Assembly: GCF_018476885.1 (NCBI RefSeq)
Contig: NZ_JAHCVJ010000001.1
Location: 310,001-374,000, forward strand
Direction: 5' to 3'
Length of the DNA: 64,000 nucleotides
From: Geoanaerobacter pelophilus
Lineage (GTDB): Bacteria; Desulfobacterota; Desulfuromonadia; Geobacterales; DSM-12255
The notes beneath the pieces were generated by a model that was given only the letters and a program-made list of their open reading frames with translations, did not search any database and was not told the origin of the DNA. This document shows positions 39,321-49,393 of the stretch, one piece after another (position 1 is the stretch's first letter; each line of letters opens with the position of its first letter). The position numbers and the translations under genes were made by a program.

Positions 39321-40400
39321 TCAGGCAGAATACATCAACAAACCGCTCTGTAGTGCAATCTCTCTCCCCATGAGTTCTATTGGGGCAACCGACGTAACCA
39401 CCCCGGTTGCTATCGCCTCGCGGGGCATGCCAAAGACAACCGCAGAGTCCTCTGCTTCTGCCAGCACCTCGCCACCGGCGGCTTTGACATCTAGCACCCC
39501 TTTACTGCCATCGTTACCCATGCCGGTCAAGACCACAGAAAGCAGCTTTGGTCCATAAATCGCAGCCAATGAGGAAAACATAGCATCAACTGATGGAGTA
39601 TACCGGTCACCGTCATCCGGCTTCACAATCCGGGCAACAACCCCATCAGAAAGCTTCTGAAAAATCATATTCTTTCCGCCCGGCGCAATAAAAATGCGGT
39701 TAGGCCGTACATAGTCGCCATCGCTAGCCTCTATTATCTCGAACGAAAAAGTCCTGTTCAACCTCTCGGCAAAGGCCTTGGTAAATCCGGCAGGCATATG
39801 TTGTGCTACCGCAACACCAAAAGGAATCTCGACGGGCAATGAAGCAAATACCGCCTGCAACGCAGGAGGACCGCCAGTTGAAGAGCCGATAGCCAAAACA
39901 TCAAACCGCGAAATAAGTTCAGGCTTCAGCGGCATATACAGGTCAAACCCGCCAGCCTCTTCATCTGCCTGTTGTGTTTCGTCGTGACGCCTGAGCCTGG
40001 AAATATTCAGGTTGAAAACGTTCCGGACTTTTGCAAAGAGATCCTCCTTTATGGTGATGATCTCTTCCGAAATTGAACTAGTTGGTTTGGCGATGAAATC
40101 AGCGGCTCCGAGTTCCAGAGCCTTGAATACCCTTTCATCCTCACTCTTGGCACTGATGACGATTGTCGGCGTCGGACACGAGTTCATCATTATCCTCAGC
40201 ATCGTAAATCCGTCCATCCTCGGCATTTCAAGATCAAGAGTGATCAGGTCGGGGCGAAGGTCAATAATGCGCCTCAACCCCTCTTCTCCATTGGAGGCAT
40301 ACCCCACAACCTCTACGTTTTCAATCTCTTGCAGCATTTTAGTTATAGTACGACGATTGTAGGCCGAATCATCGATAACAACAACCCTGATAGGTCTCAC
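39321..40400 (-). CDS. cheB: Chemotaxis protein-glutamate methylesterase CheB
   Basis: A 359-residue enzyme that removes methyl groups from receptors. The receiver (about 3-120) has VIDDSAYNR and [11 protein letters not shown]. The methylesterase domain has the serine in [10 protein letters not shown], the histidine in QHMPAGFT, and the aspartate in [12 protein letters not shown] take GTG 40400 as the start since GGAGG lies just upstream; it overlaps the cheR stop by four bases. Its presence implies a methylated receptor encoded elsewhere. Confidence 0.95.
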   Translation of the reverse strand: MRPIRVVVIDDSAYNRRTITKMLQEIENVEVVGYASNGEEGLRRIIDLRPDLITLDLEMPRMDGFTMLRIMMNSCPTPTIVISAKSEDERVFKALELGAADFIAKPTSSISEEIITIKEDLFAKVRNVFNLNISRLRRHDETQQADEEAGGFDLYMPLKPELISRFDVLAIGSSTGGPPALQAVFASLPVEIPFGVAVAQHMPAGFTKAFAERLNRTFSFEIIEASDGDYVRPNRIFIAPGGKNMIFQKLSDGVVARIVKPDDGDRYTPSVDAMFSSLAAIYGPKLLSVVLTGMGNDGSKGVLDVKAAGGEVLAEAEDSAVVFGMPREAIATGVVTSVAPIELMGREIALQSGLLMYSA

Positions 40401-41272
40401 AGGCCCCCTCCGGCAGTCAAAGGCTTCTGATAAACCATGTCGTTTTTCAGATGCCTGAGGGTGAAGAGGGTGGTTATGTTCATCAGTGACTCTGAATGAC
40501 CCAGTAACAGAAACCCGCCAGGATAAAGCGATTGGCAAAAAGTCTCTACAACCTTTTTCTTGGCAAGCTGGTCAAAGTAAATGATTACGTTCCTGCAGAA
40601 GATGATATCCATCCTCCCAAGAAGGGCCAGGCGGTTTTGATCGAACAGGTTCAGCTGGCTGATGGTGACCAGTTCACGAAGATTATCTGAGAGCCGATAA
40701 CTTCCGCCTTCCTGCTCCTCAAAGTAGCGGCCCACATATGCCGCGTCGGTTGCCCTGAAGGAACTCTTACCATAAACTCCTTTCCTGGCCTGTTGCAGAA
40801 CTCTATGACTGATGTCAGTGCCGATTATCTCGATCCGCCACCCCTTGAGCATACTGTTCTCAAGCAGCAACATTGCGATTGTGTAAGGCTCTTCTCCTGT
40901 CGAACAGCCAGCACTCCAGATTCTTAGAGAGCGGTCCCCCTTTTTCAGCTTTGCTTCAACAATCTCTGGGATGATCTCGTCGGTAAATGCTTTCAGCTGA
41001 AATGCTTCTCTGAAAAAGTAGGTCTCATTGGTAGTAAGGACATCCATCAAGTCAGACATTTCCTGATCTTTTCTGATGTCGTACTTTAGAAGGAGATAAT
41101 AATCCTTATAACTTGCCAAATTGTGAAAAGCCAACCGCGAAGAAAGGCGTTTCTCTAGCAAGTACTTTGCATCCGGGGCAAAGAACATCCCGCAGTGATT
41201 GTAAACCAGATCCCTAATAAGCCGGAACTCTTCATCGGACATCTGGTATTCGGGATCAGAGCCAAAAATCAT
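40397..41272 (-). CDS. cheR: Chemotaxis protein methyltransferase CheR
   Basis: A 291-residue SAM-dependent receptor methyltransferase. The N-terminal helical domain (about 10-75) recognises the receptor. The catalytic domain holds [18 protein letters not shown] as motif I, GTDIS next, then [13 protein letters not shown] and LLLGHSESL. It has no TPR extension. It overlaps the HEAT-repeat gene upstream and cheB downstream by four bases each, so all three are translationally coupled. Confidence 0.95.
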   Translation of the reverse strand: MIFGSDPEYQMSDEEFRLIRDLVYNHCGMFFAPDAKYLLEKRLSSRLAFHNLASYKDYYLLLKYDIRKDQEMSDLMDVLTTNETYFFREAFQLKAFTDEIIPEIVEAKLKKGDRSLRIWSAGCSTGEEPYTIAMLLLENSMLKGWRIEIIGTDISHRVLQQARKGVYGKSSFRATDAAYVGRYFEEQEGGSYRLSDNLRELVTISQLNLFDQNRLALLGRMDIIFCRNVIIYFDQLAKKKVVETFCQSLYPGGFLLLGHSESLMNITTLFTLRHLKNDMVYQKPLTAGGGL

Positions 41273-43284
41273 GAGAACTCGCCAATAAGGTCCAGTAGTT
41301 GCCGTTTGACGAGATCATCAGTCTCTCTGTCAAAAGCAGTCTTTAGCAGAGGGAGTGCCTTGGCACCACGAGCTTCGGCAAGTGCCTTGATAAAAATACT
41401 GCGGATGTCCCACTGCTCATGAAACAACAGCCGGTCTGATTGCTCATCCAGCCAACTGTCATCGATATTCATGAGAATCTCAATGGCAGACTTTACAATC
41501 TCATCGTCTTTGTGTTCTAGAGCTCTTATACATAGCTGCCTTGCAGCTTCACCGTTAATCTCAAGCATCGTCTTGAGAGCGGCAATCAAAACAATCCCCT
41601 CTGATTCAGCGGCAAGCTCAGCGATGGCTGGTTCGGCCTCTGCGATACGCAACGAACCGATACTTCGCAGTGCCGCACATTTTACCCAATGGTTCTGATC
41701 CTTCAGGGCCAGCATAAGAGAACGGGCCGAATACTCTCCGCTGAATTCACCCAAAGCCCCGGCAGCAGCCATTCTTACATTAGGTTCCTCATCCACAAGA
41801 GCCATAACCAGATGATTAATACTGTTTGGATCTTTCAGTTCCGCTAGAGAGAACACCGCAGCTGTCCTGACATTTGCATCTTCGTCCTTTACCAGGCGAG
41901 CCAGGCGTTCCGTCAGCTTTAAGGCCGTAAACAGGGTAGTCGAGCTGCGCCTTTTTTCCGGAGCTGGAGATGCCGACAAGGTAACGGCGATCCGCTCCAC
42001 TGACTCACGATCCTTGGCAACAAGCCGGGCGAGAGACTCAACAGCGCCAACTCGAACATCGAGTTCATCATCATCGAGCAATGGCTCGATATCAGGTATT
42101 ATTTCGGCAGTGCCGATGTTCCCGGCAGCTACTACGGCAACACGTCTAAGCATATGGGTCCTGCTAAGCATGCCTGACCGCAATATACCAGCACTAGACT
42201 GGCACCCCAATTCACCGCAGATATAAGTAATGTAGCACTTTTGTTCATCATCCGCTGCCGGATACTCGGCGATGAGGGCGTTTAACCCTTCTTCTCCAAT
42301 TTCTTTAAAGGCATTGAGACATACCCCACGAAGCCTGTCGTCGCGACACCCGTCAAGAAGCAACATTACCGAAGCGGGATCACCCAATAACCCGAGAATT
42401 TTAACCAGCGGTTCAGTCAGATGCTTGTCCGTTTCAGAAATCAGGCTTATCAGATCGCGCGAAAATGCCGTCCCGGCAAGTTTCCTTAAAGGGATATCAA
42501 TCGCTTGGCAGGCAATGCTTTCAGAAACTCCAGCCCGGATCATGAGCAGAGATGATGCAGCTGCAGCCCTGACATGCTTTGCTTTCTCGTGCAACCCCTC
42601 GATTAAAAACGGTACCACCTCGACATCGCCAATTGCACCCAGGCAGTCGATCAGCGGTTTTTTCAGCAACGACTCGTCGGCAAGAGAGATGACGGCATCG
42701 ATAGGCACCGGCTGCCCAATCCTCCCCAAGGCTTCGAGAACCGTATAACATAGTGAAATATTTGAGCGGTCGAGGGCCGACACCAAGTCAGGAACCGCCC
42801 GGGGATCAGCTATTTTCCCGAGATTTTCAGCAGCAGCTGCGGAAACATTCGGGTCGCTGTCTCTCAGCGCCTTTACCAAAAGCGGAACCGGTTCCTGCGA
42901 ACCAATGTTCCCAAGCACATCAATGACGAACTTTCTGACATCCGAGTCTTTGTCATCAATATGATTGCACAGTACCGGCACCGACCTTTCACCAAATTTC
43001 TCCAATGCCTCGCATGCCGAGTTCCTCAGACCGGCATTATCGCTGGCCCTGAGCAGTACCACCATATCCTCGACGACACAATCTTCCGCCTGATGGCGGG
43101 AAAGCACTTCAAGCGCCTCTTTACGAACTCTCCAGCTCTCGTCCCCCATCGCCTCGTACAATAGTTCCTTGATATCGGCAAAAGGAAACTTGATAAGAGA
43201 AGACACGGCAACTCGTCGTTGTTCTTCTTCCGGTGATCGGAACAGTTGCCTCAGGGATTGCAAGAAACCATTTTCCTTGTCCAT
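41269..43284 (-). CDS. HEAT-repeat scaffold protein of the chemosensory operon
   Basis: A 671-residue all-helical protein made of PBS-lyase-type HEAT repeats along nearly its whole length. The repeating unit reads roughly DxxVRxxAAxALGxIGDxxAVPxLIxAL; examples begin near residues 45, 115, 145 and 480. No enzymatic motif was seen. Such solenoids are protein-binding platforms. Its place between the zinc-ribbon receiver and cheR, with overlapping ends, implies a role in assembling or adjusting the signalling complex. TTGGAG precedes the ATG. Confidence 0.88.
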   Translation of the reverse strand: MDKENGFLQSLRQLFRSPEEEQRRVAVSSLIKFPFADIKELLYEAMGDESWRVRKEALEVLSRHQAEDCVVEDMVVLLRASDNAGLRNSACEALEKFGERSVPVLCNHIDDKDSDVRKFVIDVLGNIGSQEPVPLLVKALRDSDPNVSAAAAENLGKIADPRAVPDLVSALDRSNISLCYTVLEALGRIGQPVPIDAVISLADESLLKKPLIDCLGAIGDVEVVPFLIEGLHEKAKHVRAAAASSLLMIRAGVSESIACQAIDIPLRKLAGTAFSRDLISLISETDKHLTEPLVKILGLLGDPASVMLLLDGCRDDRLRGVCLNAFKEIGEEGLNALIAEYPAADDEQKCYITYICGELGCQSSAGILRSGMLSRTHMLRRVAVVAAGNIGTAEIIPDIEPLLDDDELDVRVGAVESLARLVAKDRESVERIAVTLSASPAPEKRRSSTTLFTALKLTERLARLVKDEDANVRTAAVFSLAELKDPNSINHLVMALVDEEPNVRMAAAGALGEFSGEYSARSLMLALKDQNHWVKCAALRSIGSLRIAEAEPAIAELAAESEGIVLIAALKTMLEINGEAARQLCIRALEHKDDEIVKSAIEILMNIDDSWLDEQSDRLLFHEQWDIRSIFIKALAEARGAKALPLLKTAFDRETDDLVKRQLLDLIGEFS

Positions 43285-43298
43285 GGTAACTCCAACAG

Positions 43299-44261
43299 TT
43301 ATATCCCGATCTCATTGCGCTTGCTGGAGATCAGCTGTTCAAAGGCTTCATCCAGAAAAGCGTTGCCATTTGAAACTTCATGCGGAACACGACGCGCGTA
43401 AAGTGCTTTTCCTTCCCTTATCTCATCTTTTAACAATTCGTAAAAAGTGCCGCTTCTTATGCCGTCCAATACCTTGTCCTGATTATAGAGCAGGATATCT
43501 GATACAATGATGCGTGCCAGCCGTTTTGCCTTGACGGTTGCGGCAGAAAGCTCTTCTGATGGCACATTGGCATCCGGCGCTGCAGGTATCGTTGTTGTCA
43601 GCTCTTCATCCTGCCTGAGAGCTGTTCTCGTAAGCTCATCGCCAGGATTGTCCTCCTCTTTGCAACCGGGTTCTGGCAAGGCTCCGTCTGCGCCGCCTTT
43701 CCCTGAGAGCTCTTCCGGTATCAGACCTTCGCCATTCCGCACAAGCTTCTTAACAAGCGCGGCAAGAGAATCCGGGATGTGATGCTTTTCAATATAAGCA
43801 TCAGCGCCATAGAGTGATGACGGAGTCCGCTTGTACTTGGTCTTATCGTAAATAGAGGCAACCAGTATCAGTTTGACCTGATCAAGGTCGGCATTGCGGC
43901 GCACCGCCTCGCAGATCTCAAATCCGTACATTGAGGGCAATGCTACATCGAGCAGGACTGCCGCAGGTTTGTGCAGCTCAATGGCGCGCATCGCTTCCAA
44001 CCCGTCATTGAATGCAATCACCTCAAACGGTTCCGCGGCGAGTACCTGCTGAACAGCAGCGCAGAATGCCGGGCTTTCATTGGCAACAAACAGTTTGGAT
44101 TTGGGGGTCACTGCCGGAGGAACAGATTCGGCATCACCGGTTTTTCGTGTAATTTTGAACACAGCCTTGCACTGGCCACAGCGAAGCTTGACCCCCTGGG
44201 ACTCGATTCGTGTCTCGTCAAAATTGAAACGTGACTTGCAATTTGGACAAACAATCTGCAT
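43299..44261 (-). CDS. Zinc-ribbon (MJ0042-type) receiver-domain protein
   Basis: A 320-residue protein. The N-terminal zinc ribbon C5-x2-C8...C28-x2-C31 (CPNC...CGQC) is the MJ0042 type. A receiver-like domain (about 55-175) keeps the phospho-acceptor in LLDVALPSMYGF, but the first acidic pair is NE instead of DD, so metal binding may be weak. An acidic/proline linker (about 185-245) leads to a conserved C-terminal helical region (about 245-320). The output is unknown; it belongs to the same operon. Confidence 0.82.
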   Translation of the reverse strand: MQIVCPNCKSRFNFDETRIESQGVKLRCGQCKAVFKITRKTGDAESVPPAVTPKSKLFVANESPAFCAAVQQVLAAEPFEVIAFNDGLEAMRAIELHKPAAVLLDVALPSMYGFEICEAVRRNADLDQVKLILVASIYDKTKYKRTPSSLYGADAYIEKHHIPDSLAALVKKLVRNGEGLIPEELSGKGGADGALPEPGCKEEDNPGDELTRTALRQDEELTTTIPAAPDANVPSEELSAATVKAKRLARIIVSDILLYNQDKVLDGIRSGTFYELLKDEIREGKALYARRVPHEVSNGNAFLDEAFEQLISSKRNEIGI

Positions 44262-44267
44262 ATCCGC

Positions 44268-44750
44268 TCACGCCTCCTTGAGACCGCCATTAATCTTGCC
44301 GAGCTCTCGGGCCTCATGCGTTGAGAGCAGCTTGTCAATATTGAGTAACATGATCATTTCCTGCTTCACCAAACAAACCCCAAGCAGATATTCGGTGCCA
44401 ATCCCTTCACCCAGGTTAGGTGGAGGCTTGATATCCTTGACTGCAACAGTGACCACCTCGGTAACTTCGTCCACCACCAGCGCAAGAACCTGTCCTGCCA
44501 GATTAACAATCAGGAGACGGGTATTCGATGTAGTCTCTAACTCAGGAAGACCAAAGCGCTTTCTGAGATCGACAACCGGCATTACAATCCCTCTCAGGTT
44601 GATAATTCCCTCGACAAAATCTGGGAATTTGGGGAGGCAAGTAAGCTTCAGGGGCCGGATTATCTCTTTGATGCGCATGATATCAATTGCATAAAGATCG
44701 TCGCCTAAGCGAAAACAGGCTACCTGTATTTCCTGAATTTCACGATACAT
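44268..44750 (-). CDS. cheW: CheW-domain coupling protein
   Basis: A 160-residue adaptor linking receptors to CheA. The core shows VACFRLGDDLYAIDI, VEGIINLRGIVMPVVDLR and LVVDEVTEVVTV, the usual two beta-barrel subdomains. It is eight bases downstream of a receiver gene and six before the zinc-ribbon receiver gene. A second CheW-domain gene lies at 45158-46102. Confidence 0.94.
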   Translation of the reverse strand: MYREIQEIQVACFRLGDDLYAIDIMRIKEIIRPLKLTCLPKFPDFVEGIINLRGIVMPVVDLRKRFGLPELETTSNTRLLIVNLAGQVLALVVDEVTEVVTVAVKDIKPPPNLGEGIGTEYLLGVCLVKQEMIMLLNIDKLLSTHEARELGKINGGLKEA

Positions 44751-44758
44751 TGAATCCC

Positions 44759-45145
44759 CTACCCGACAGCATTGGAAAGAATGCGCTCAATTGTTCCTAT
44801 CAACTGGGCCGACTTGAACGGTTTGGTAATATAGGCATCGGCCCCGGACTGCAAACCGCGATCCATGTCCTGAGTGTTTTTTCTCGCCGTCAACATGATT
44901 ACCGGGATCTTGCTGGTGGCCGGATCTTCTTTGATTCTGCGGCATACTTCAAAACCATCGATTCCGGGAAGCATCACATCCAAAATAACGAGATCCGGAA
45001 TATTACTGAAGATTTCTTCAATGGCGGCAACCCCGTCAGCAACACCGACAACTTTGTAGCCTTTTGAAGAGAGCAGTATGCTCTCCAGCTTCAAAAGACT
45101 CTCTTCATCTTCAACAATCAAGATCCTGTTCCGCTTCACCACCAT
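44759..45145 (-). CDS. CheY-like single-domain response regulator
   Basis: A 128-residue receiver. VEDEESL, LDVMLPGIDGFEVC with the phospho-aspartate, and TKPF with the lysine are intact. It is one of three stand-alone receivers in this operon and sits between the two cheW genes. Confidence 0.92.
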   Translation of the reverse strand: MVVKRNRILIVEDEESLLKLESILLSSKGYKVVGVADGVAAIEEIFSNIPDLVILDVMLPGIDGFEVCRRIKEDPATSKIPVIMLTARKNTQDMDRGLQSGADAYITKPFKSAQLIGTIERILSNAVG

Positions 45146-45157
45146 CTCATCTTCCTT

Positions 45158-46102
45158 TCAGTAAAGAGAGACATCAAGAATACTGGCCAAGTTCAGCAGT
45201 ATCAGCATGCCGCTGGGATGACGCCCTATTCCCTGGACAAAATCACGATCTATCCCTTCCAGCACAGCAGGAGGCTGCTCAATACCACCTTCCGGAATCC
45301 TGACAACTTGGAGTACCTCGTCCACCTGGATGCCGAACAGCTCTTCTCCTTTACTGACAACAATAATCCGCTCCTTGGTACCTGCAGCAACCGGTTCAAG
45401 ATGGAGCCTCATTCCCATGTTGAATACCGGGATGATTATCCCCCTCAAGGAAAGCACACCGGAGATAAATTCGGGAACCCGCGGCACTTCGGTAATCTCC
45501 CTTGGCTTGATTATCTCCTTGATCTCCATAATGTTGATTGCATATTGCTCGGTGCATACCCGAAAGCAGAGAAATTCCTGATAATCCAAGACATCTGCCT
45601 CAGAAATCTCATCGGATGACAGGACCAGCTCATCTCCAAACCCCGACGAAGCGCGGCCTGCCAGAAGAATCGCCAGCGGGTCGAAATGATGATCCTGATG
45701 ATCCTCCGACTCAGGCGCTGAAACAGCCGACGCAGCCCCATCCGGCTTGACAGGCGCGACAGGTTCAGCAAGAGAAGCGGAATACTCCATGGCAGCGGAT
45801 GCAGGAATCGCCGGGGCTTTGATCGGTGGCGGAACTACGATTGTTTCTCTCGGTTCAGGCTCCTCTTCTATAGAACTATTTAAAAACGCACTAGCAAAAG
45901 CGACAGTTCCGGCGACATCGTCTGCCGGCTCCAGATCCGGCTCATCATCAACATGCAGATCAATCCGGACCGCATCGCGTTCCGGGATATTCACCTCTGT
46001 CGCTTGGTAGACCTCGGCAACAGACGCATCGCCGCGAACAGGCGTGTTGGCTGCTTCATCACGATCACGATTAGCTTTTTTTCTTATTTCAGCAAGATTC
46101 AT
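45158..46102 (-). CDS. CheW-domain protein with long disordered N-terminal extension
   Basis: A 314-residue protein. Residues 1-165 are acidic, Pro/Ala-rich and probably disordered. Residues 170-310 form a CheW domain, with FRVCTEQYAINIMEIKEI, ISGVLSLRGIIIPVFNM and FGIQVDEVLQVV. The tail may reach another complex member or set spacing in an array lacking its own receptor gene. It probably works with, or in place of, the short CheW at 44268. Confidence 0.9.
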   Translation of the reverse strand: MNLAEIRKKANRDRDEAANTPVRGDASVAEVYQATEVNIPERDAVRIDLHVDDEPDLEPADDVAGTVAFASAFLNSSIEEEPEPRETIVVPPPIKAPAIPASAAMEYSASLAEPVAPVKPDGAASAVSAPESEDHQDHHFDPLAILLAGRASSGFGDELVLSSDEISEADVLDYQEFLCFRVCTEQYAINIMEIKEIIKPREITEVPRVPEFISGVLSLRGIIIPVFNMGMRLHLEPVAAGTKERIIVVSKGEELFGIQVDEVLQVVRIPEGGIEQPPAVLEGIDRDFVQGIGRHPSGMLILLNLASILDVSLY

Positions 46103-46130
46103 GGATAGACACCCGAAATACTGCTTTCTG

Positions 46131-46934
46131 CTATGAATGTATCAACTCACTCCGAAGTGACTCCACCAGCTCGGCATCGATAAAAGACTGCTCCCTGCCG
46201 AACCCTTCAAGCAGAGCGTTTGTTGCCACCAAATTAATCATCCGGGGAACACCGCCGGAGAATTCGTAAATTTTCTGCACCGCATCCGGAGTGAACAATC
46301 CGGGATAGCCACCGGCAATCTCCATGCGAAAATCAAGGTACTCCTGAGTCTCTTCCAGGGTCAGTGGCTTCAGGTGATAATTGATCGCCACTCTTTGCCT
46401 GAACGGCTCGTACTGGGGTGCAGCGAGGATGGTGCGCAGTTCCGGCTGCCCCATCAGGATAACGCTGAGGAGATTCCGGTCATCGAGCTGAAAATTGGTA
46501 AGCAGCCGAATCTCGTCATACACATCCCGATCCGGGATCAACTGGGCCTCATCGATCACAAGAACTGGACTGAGCCCTTCGCAGTGAAGGCGATAAAGGG
46601 AATCCGTCATCTCCTGCAGCAGGTCTTCCTTGCTCGTTGCCGGGAGATCGCAGCAGAGGCTCCTGGCGACGGTCCGTAAAAACTCCATGGGGGTAAGCCT
46701 GGGGTTGAGCACAAAGCAAAACCGATACGACTCTCCCATTGTGTCCATGAGTGCACGTGAAATAGTGGTCTTGCCACAGCCGATTTCGCCGGTCAGTATG
46801 GCAAACTCCTTTTCCTCAAGAACATATTTGAGACGAGCCAAAGCCTCCCTGTGACCTCTGCTCAGATAAAGATAGCGCGGGTCTGGAGTCTTACTGAAAG
46901 GCTTTTCAGTAAATCCGTAGAACTCCCTATACAT
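46131..46934 (-). CDS. ExeA/GspA-type AAA ATPase within the chemosensory operon
   Basis: A 267-residue ATPase. Walker A is GEIGCGKTT (about 49-57), Walker B LVIDEAQ, and the sensor region contains LMGQPELR. The opening FYGFTEKPFSKTPDP is the hallmark of the ExeA/MshM family, which in secretion and pilus systems energises assembly through the cell wall; here no peptidoglycan-binding domain is attached. Twelve bases separate it from cheA. An ATPase of this kind in a che operon is unusual. It may remodel or position the array, or link it to pili. Confidence 0.87.
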   Translation of the reverse strand: MYREFYGFTEKPFSKTPDPRYLYLSRGHREALARLKYVLEEKEFAILTGEIGCGKTTISRALMDTMGESYRFCFVLNPRLTPMEFLRTVARSLCCDLPATSKEDLLQEMTDSLYRLHCEGLSPVLVIDEAQLIPDRDVYDEIRLLTNFQLDDRNLLSVILMGQPELRTILAAPQYEPFRQRVAINYHLKPLTLEETQEYLDFRMEIAGGYPGLFTPDAVQKIYEFSGGVPRMINLVATNALLEGFGREQSFIDAELVESLRSELIHS

Positions 46935-46946
46935 GAATCATAACCC

Positions 46947-48998
46947 TCAAATACTCCCTCGTGTCGACTCAGCGATAATCCCGCCCACGTCCAGAACCAG
47001 AATCGTCCGTTGGTCGCCAAGATCCGCGGCACCTGATATTCCCTTGAAGCGTTTGAAGGTCTCGCCGATAGACTTGATGACAATATCCTGCTGGCCGATA
47101 AGGTCATCGACAACTATACCCAGCCGCTTTTCCGCCACGCCTACGACGACCACATAGAACAGTTCAGGGGTTGCGCTCCTATCATTGAGTTCAAAAACCT
47201 CTGACAGCCGAATAAGCGGCAAGGTCATGTCCCGTAGCTGTATGACCTCCTTTCGTTCAACCGTCAGAATTTCCGTGTTTTCTACCAAGATGGTTTCTAG
47301 TACAGAGGTGATCGGCATTGCATAGGTACGTCCGGCGACACTGATGATAAGCGCCTTGATTATGGCAAGAGTTATCGGCAAGGTAATGATTACCTTGCTC
47401 CCAAGACCGGGACGGGTCTCAATGTCAACCATCCCCGAAACTGCAGCGATATTGTTGCGCACGACATCCATGCCGACACCGCGGCCGGAAACATCGGTCA
47501 CTTTTTCGCTGGTTGAGAACCCTGGGAGAAAGATCAACTCAAGGGCTTCCCTTTCCGAAAGGACCTCCCCTTTCTGGATCAGCCCTTTCTCAACAGCCTT
47601 ATTCTTGACCTTTTCAACGTCTATCCCTCGGCCATCATCCTCCACTTCAATAACAACGTGGTTCCCTTTCTGGTATGACGAAAGCCGTATAACCCCTTTT
47701 TCATCCTTACCGAGCCGTATCCTCTCGGCAGAGGGTTCGATGCCATGATCAATGGAATTCCTGATAATGTGCATCATCGGGTCCGAAATATCTTCAATGA
47801 TCAGTTTATCCAGTTCCGTATCAGCCCCGAACAGGCGAAGATCGATCTTTTTACCCTGCTCCCTGGCTATCTTTCGCACAATGCGGGACATCTTCTCATA
47901 AAGCTGCCCGACAGGGATCATCCGGATTTCCATGACCCCTTTTTGCAGTTCATTCAGCTTGCGCTGCAGCCCTTTTGCCGCCTTGCCCAATTCGATCGCC
48001 AAGGTGGAATAGCCGCTGCCACGAACCTTGCCGACAAGCTCACTAATTGTCGAATGGGACAATACCAGTTCGCCTACGATATTCATCAATTCGTCAAGCT
48101 TCAGGATATCGACCCTGACCATTCGGCTCATGCTCTTGGCGGTCATGCCGGCTTCATTATTCAGCTGAACCGGTACAACCGTTTCAGTAGGCGGTTCTTC
48201 ATAACGTACAGGCGTCGGGACAACCGGCATTGCTACTGAGGAGGCGCCGCCAAGAAGAGTAAGGGAGACTCCCGGTCGATCAATAATTGCAGCCAGTTCA
48301 CTACTGTTCCTGGTCGTACCAAAAAGGATTTCGAAATCTATACCGCCGCTATTACCGCTGCCAACGCTTGGAAGAGTGCTGATAACCTCGCCTTCCTTTT
48401 TCAGCAGGTCGGTAAGATCACCCAATTCCTGGTCAAAAGTAGTCAAGCTAAATGAGGCAACCAGGGAGAAGATCGACTTCCCTTTCTTAACATTCTCTAC
48501 GAGTCGATGCTCTTCGTACTCGGTAAGAGCATTGAGCACTGAGTCAGACAGCCCCAATGATGACAGCGGAGATTCATCGGCACGTTGCTGGCTTGTATTA
48601 GCACAGGAATTGATCCTGGCAACCATTGCCGGAATCCCACCCCCATCAACCTGGCCATCTCCGGCGCCTCTGACCAGATTTCCGAGAAGATCCATGGAGT
48701 CAAAAAGGACATTCATGATCGACGGATTAATACTGATTTTCCCAAGGCGGAGGGAGTCCAACAGGTTCTCCATGTTATGGGCCAACTCTCCGATTTCCCC
48801 GAAACCGAAGATACCGGCCAGCCCTTTCAAAGAGTGGGCTCCACGGAATATCGAGTTGAGAAGGTCTGGGTTGCAATCACCTGAATCAGCACAGTCCCCC
48901 AGGTTGACCAGATCGTTATTCAGCTGGTCGACAATCTCTTCAGCTTCCGCAAGGAAATCCTTGACTGCCTTGCCTATTGTGTCTCCTGCGCCTGACAT
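46947..48998 (-). CDS. cheA: Chemotaxis histidine kinase CheA
   Basis: A 683-residue kinase. The Hpt domain has phospho-accepting H55 in GAHSLKGLAG. A variable stretch (about 115-285) replaces a recognisable P2. The dimerisation domain (about 290-350) contains VDILKLDELMNIVGELV. The ATPase domain has NSIDHGIE (N box), DDGRGID (G1) and GRGVGMDVV (G2). The C-terminal CheW-like domain ends with VLDVGGI. It should phosphorylate CheB and several of the receivers here. The N-terminus is clear and the size is standard for non-flagellar systems. Confidence 0.96.
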   Translation of the reverse strand: MSGAGDTIGKAVKDFLAEAEEIVDQLNNDLVNLGDCADSGDCNPDLLNSIFRGAHSLKGLAGIFGFGEIGELAHNMENLLDSLRLGKISINPSIMNVLFDSMDLLGNLVRGAGDGQVDGGGIPAMVARINSCANTSQQRADESPLSSLGLSDSVLNALTEYEEHRLVENVKKGKSIFSLVASFSLTTFDQELGDLTDLLKKEGEVISTLPSVGSGNSGGIDFEILFGTTRNSSELAAIIDRPGVSLTLLGGASSVAMPVVPTPVRYEEPPTETVVPVQLNNEAGMTAKSMSRMVRVDILKLDELMNIVGELVLSHSTISELVGKVRGSGYSTLAIELGKAAKGLQRKLNELQKGVMEIRMIPVGQLYEKMSRIVRKIAREQGKKIDLRLFGADTELDKLIIEDISDPMMHIIRNSIDHGIEPSAERIRLGKDEKGVIRLSSYQKGNHVVIEVEDDGRGIDVEKVKNKAVEKGLIQKGEVLSEREALELIFLPGFSTSEKVTDVSGRGVGMDVVRNNIAAVSGMVDIETRPGLGSKVIITLPITLAIIKALIISVAGRTYAMPITSVLETILVENTEILTVERKEVIQLRDMTLPLIRLSEVFELNDRSATPELFYVVVVGVAEKRLGIVVDDLIGQQDIVIKSIGETFKRFKGISGAADLGDQRTILVLDVGGIIAESTRGSI

Positions 48999-49027
48999 TG
49001 TATGTATGTCACTCCTTGGAAACGGGC

Positions 49028-49393
49028 TCAGCCCAGATATTTTTTCAATAGGGTTTGAAGCTGAGAAGGGTCAAACGGCTTAATCAAATACTCATTCGCT
49101 CCGAGAGCCAAACCTTTGGCAAGATCCTTCTCACTGCTTTCCGTGGAAATAATAAAGAGCGGTATCGCTCCGTAATTCTCATTGTTCCGGATATAACGTA
49201 TCAACTCAAGACCATTGATGTCGGGCATGTTTATATCTGTTATCACCAGATCGACTTTTTCACGAGGTAGAAGGCGAAGCGCCTCGAAACCGTTGGCAGC
49301 TTCAACTGTTTCATAACCGTCAAGCGCCTCAATGGTAGAAATTATCAGCGATCGCATTGTAGGCGAATCTTCGGCAATCAGAACCTTTTTCAC
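49028..49393 (-). CDS. CheY-like single-domain response regulator
   Basis: A 121-residue receiver. IAEDSPTMR, ITDINMPDINGLEL with the phospho-aspartate, and STES with IKPF are all present. It overlaps the DUF4388-receiver gene by four bases and precedes cheA by 29 bases, so it is the likeliest direct partner of this CheA. Confidence 0.93.
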   Translation of the reverse strand: MKKVLIAEDSPTMRSLIISTIEALDGYETVEAANGFEALRLLPREKVDLVITDINMPDINGLELIRYIRNNENYGAIPLFIISTESSEKDLAKGLALGANEYLIKPFDPSQLQTLLKKYLG

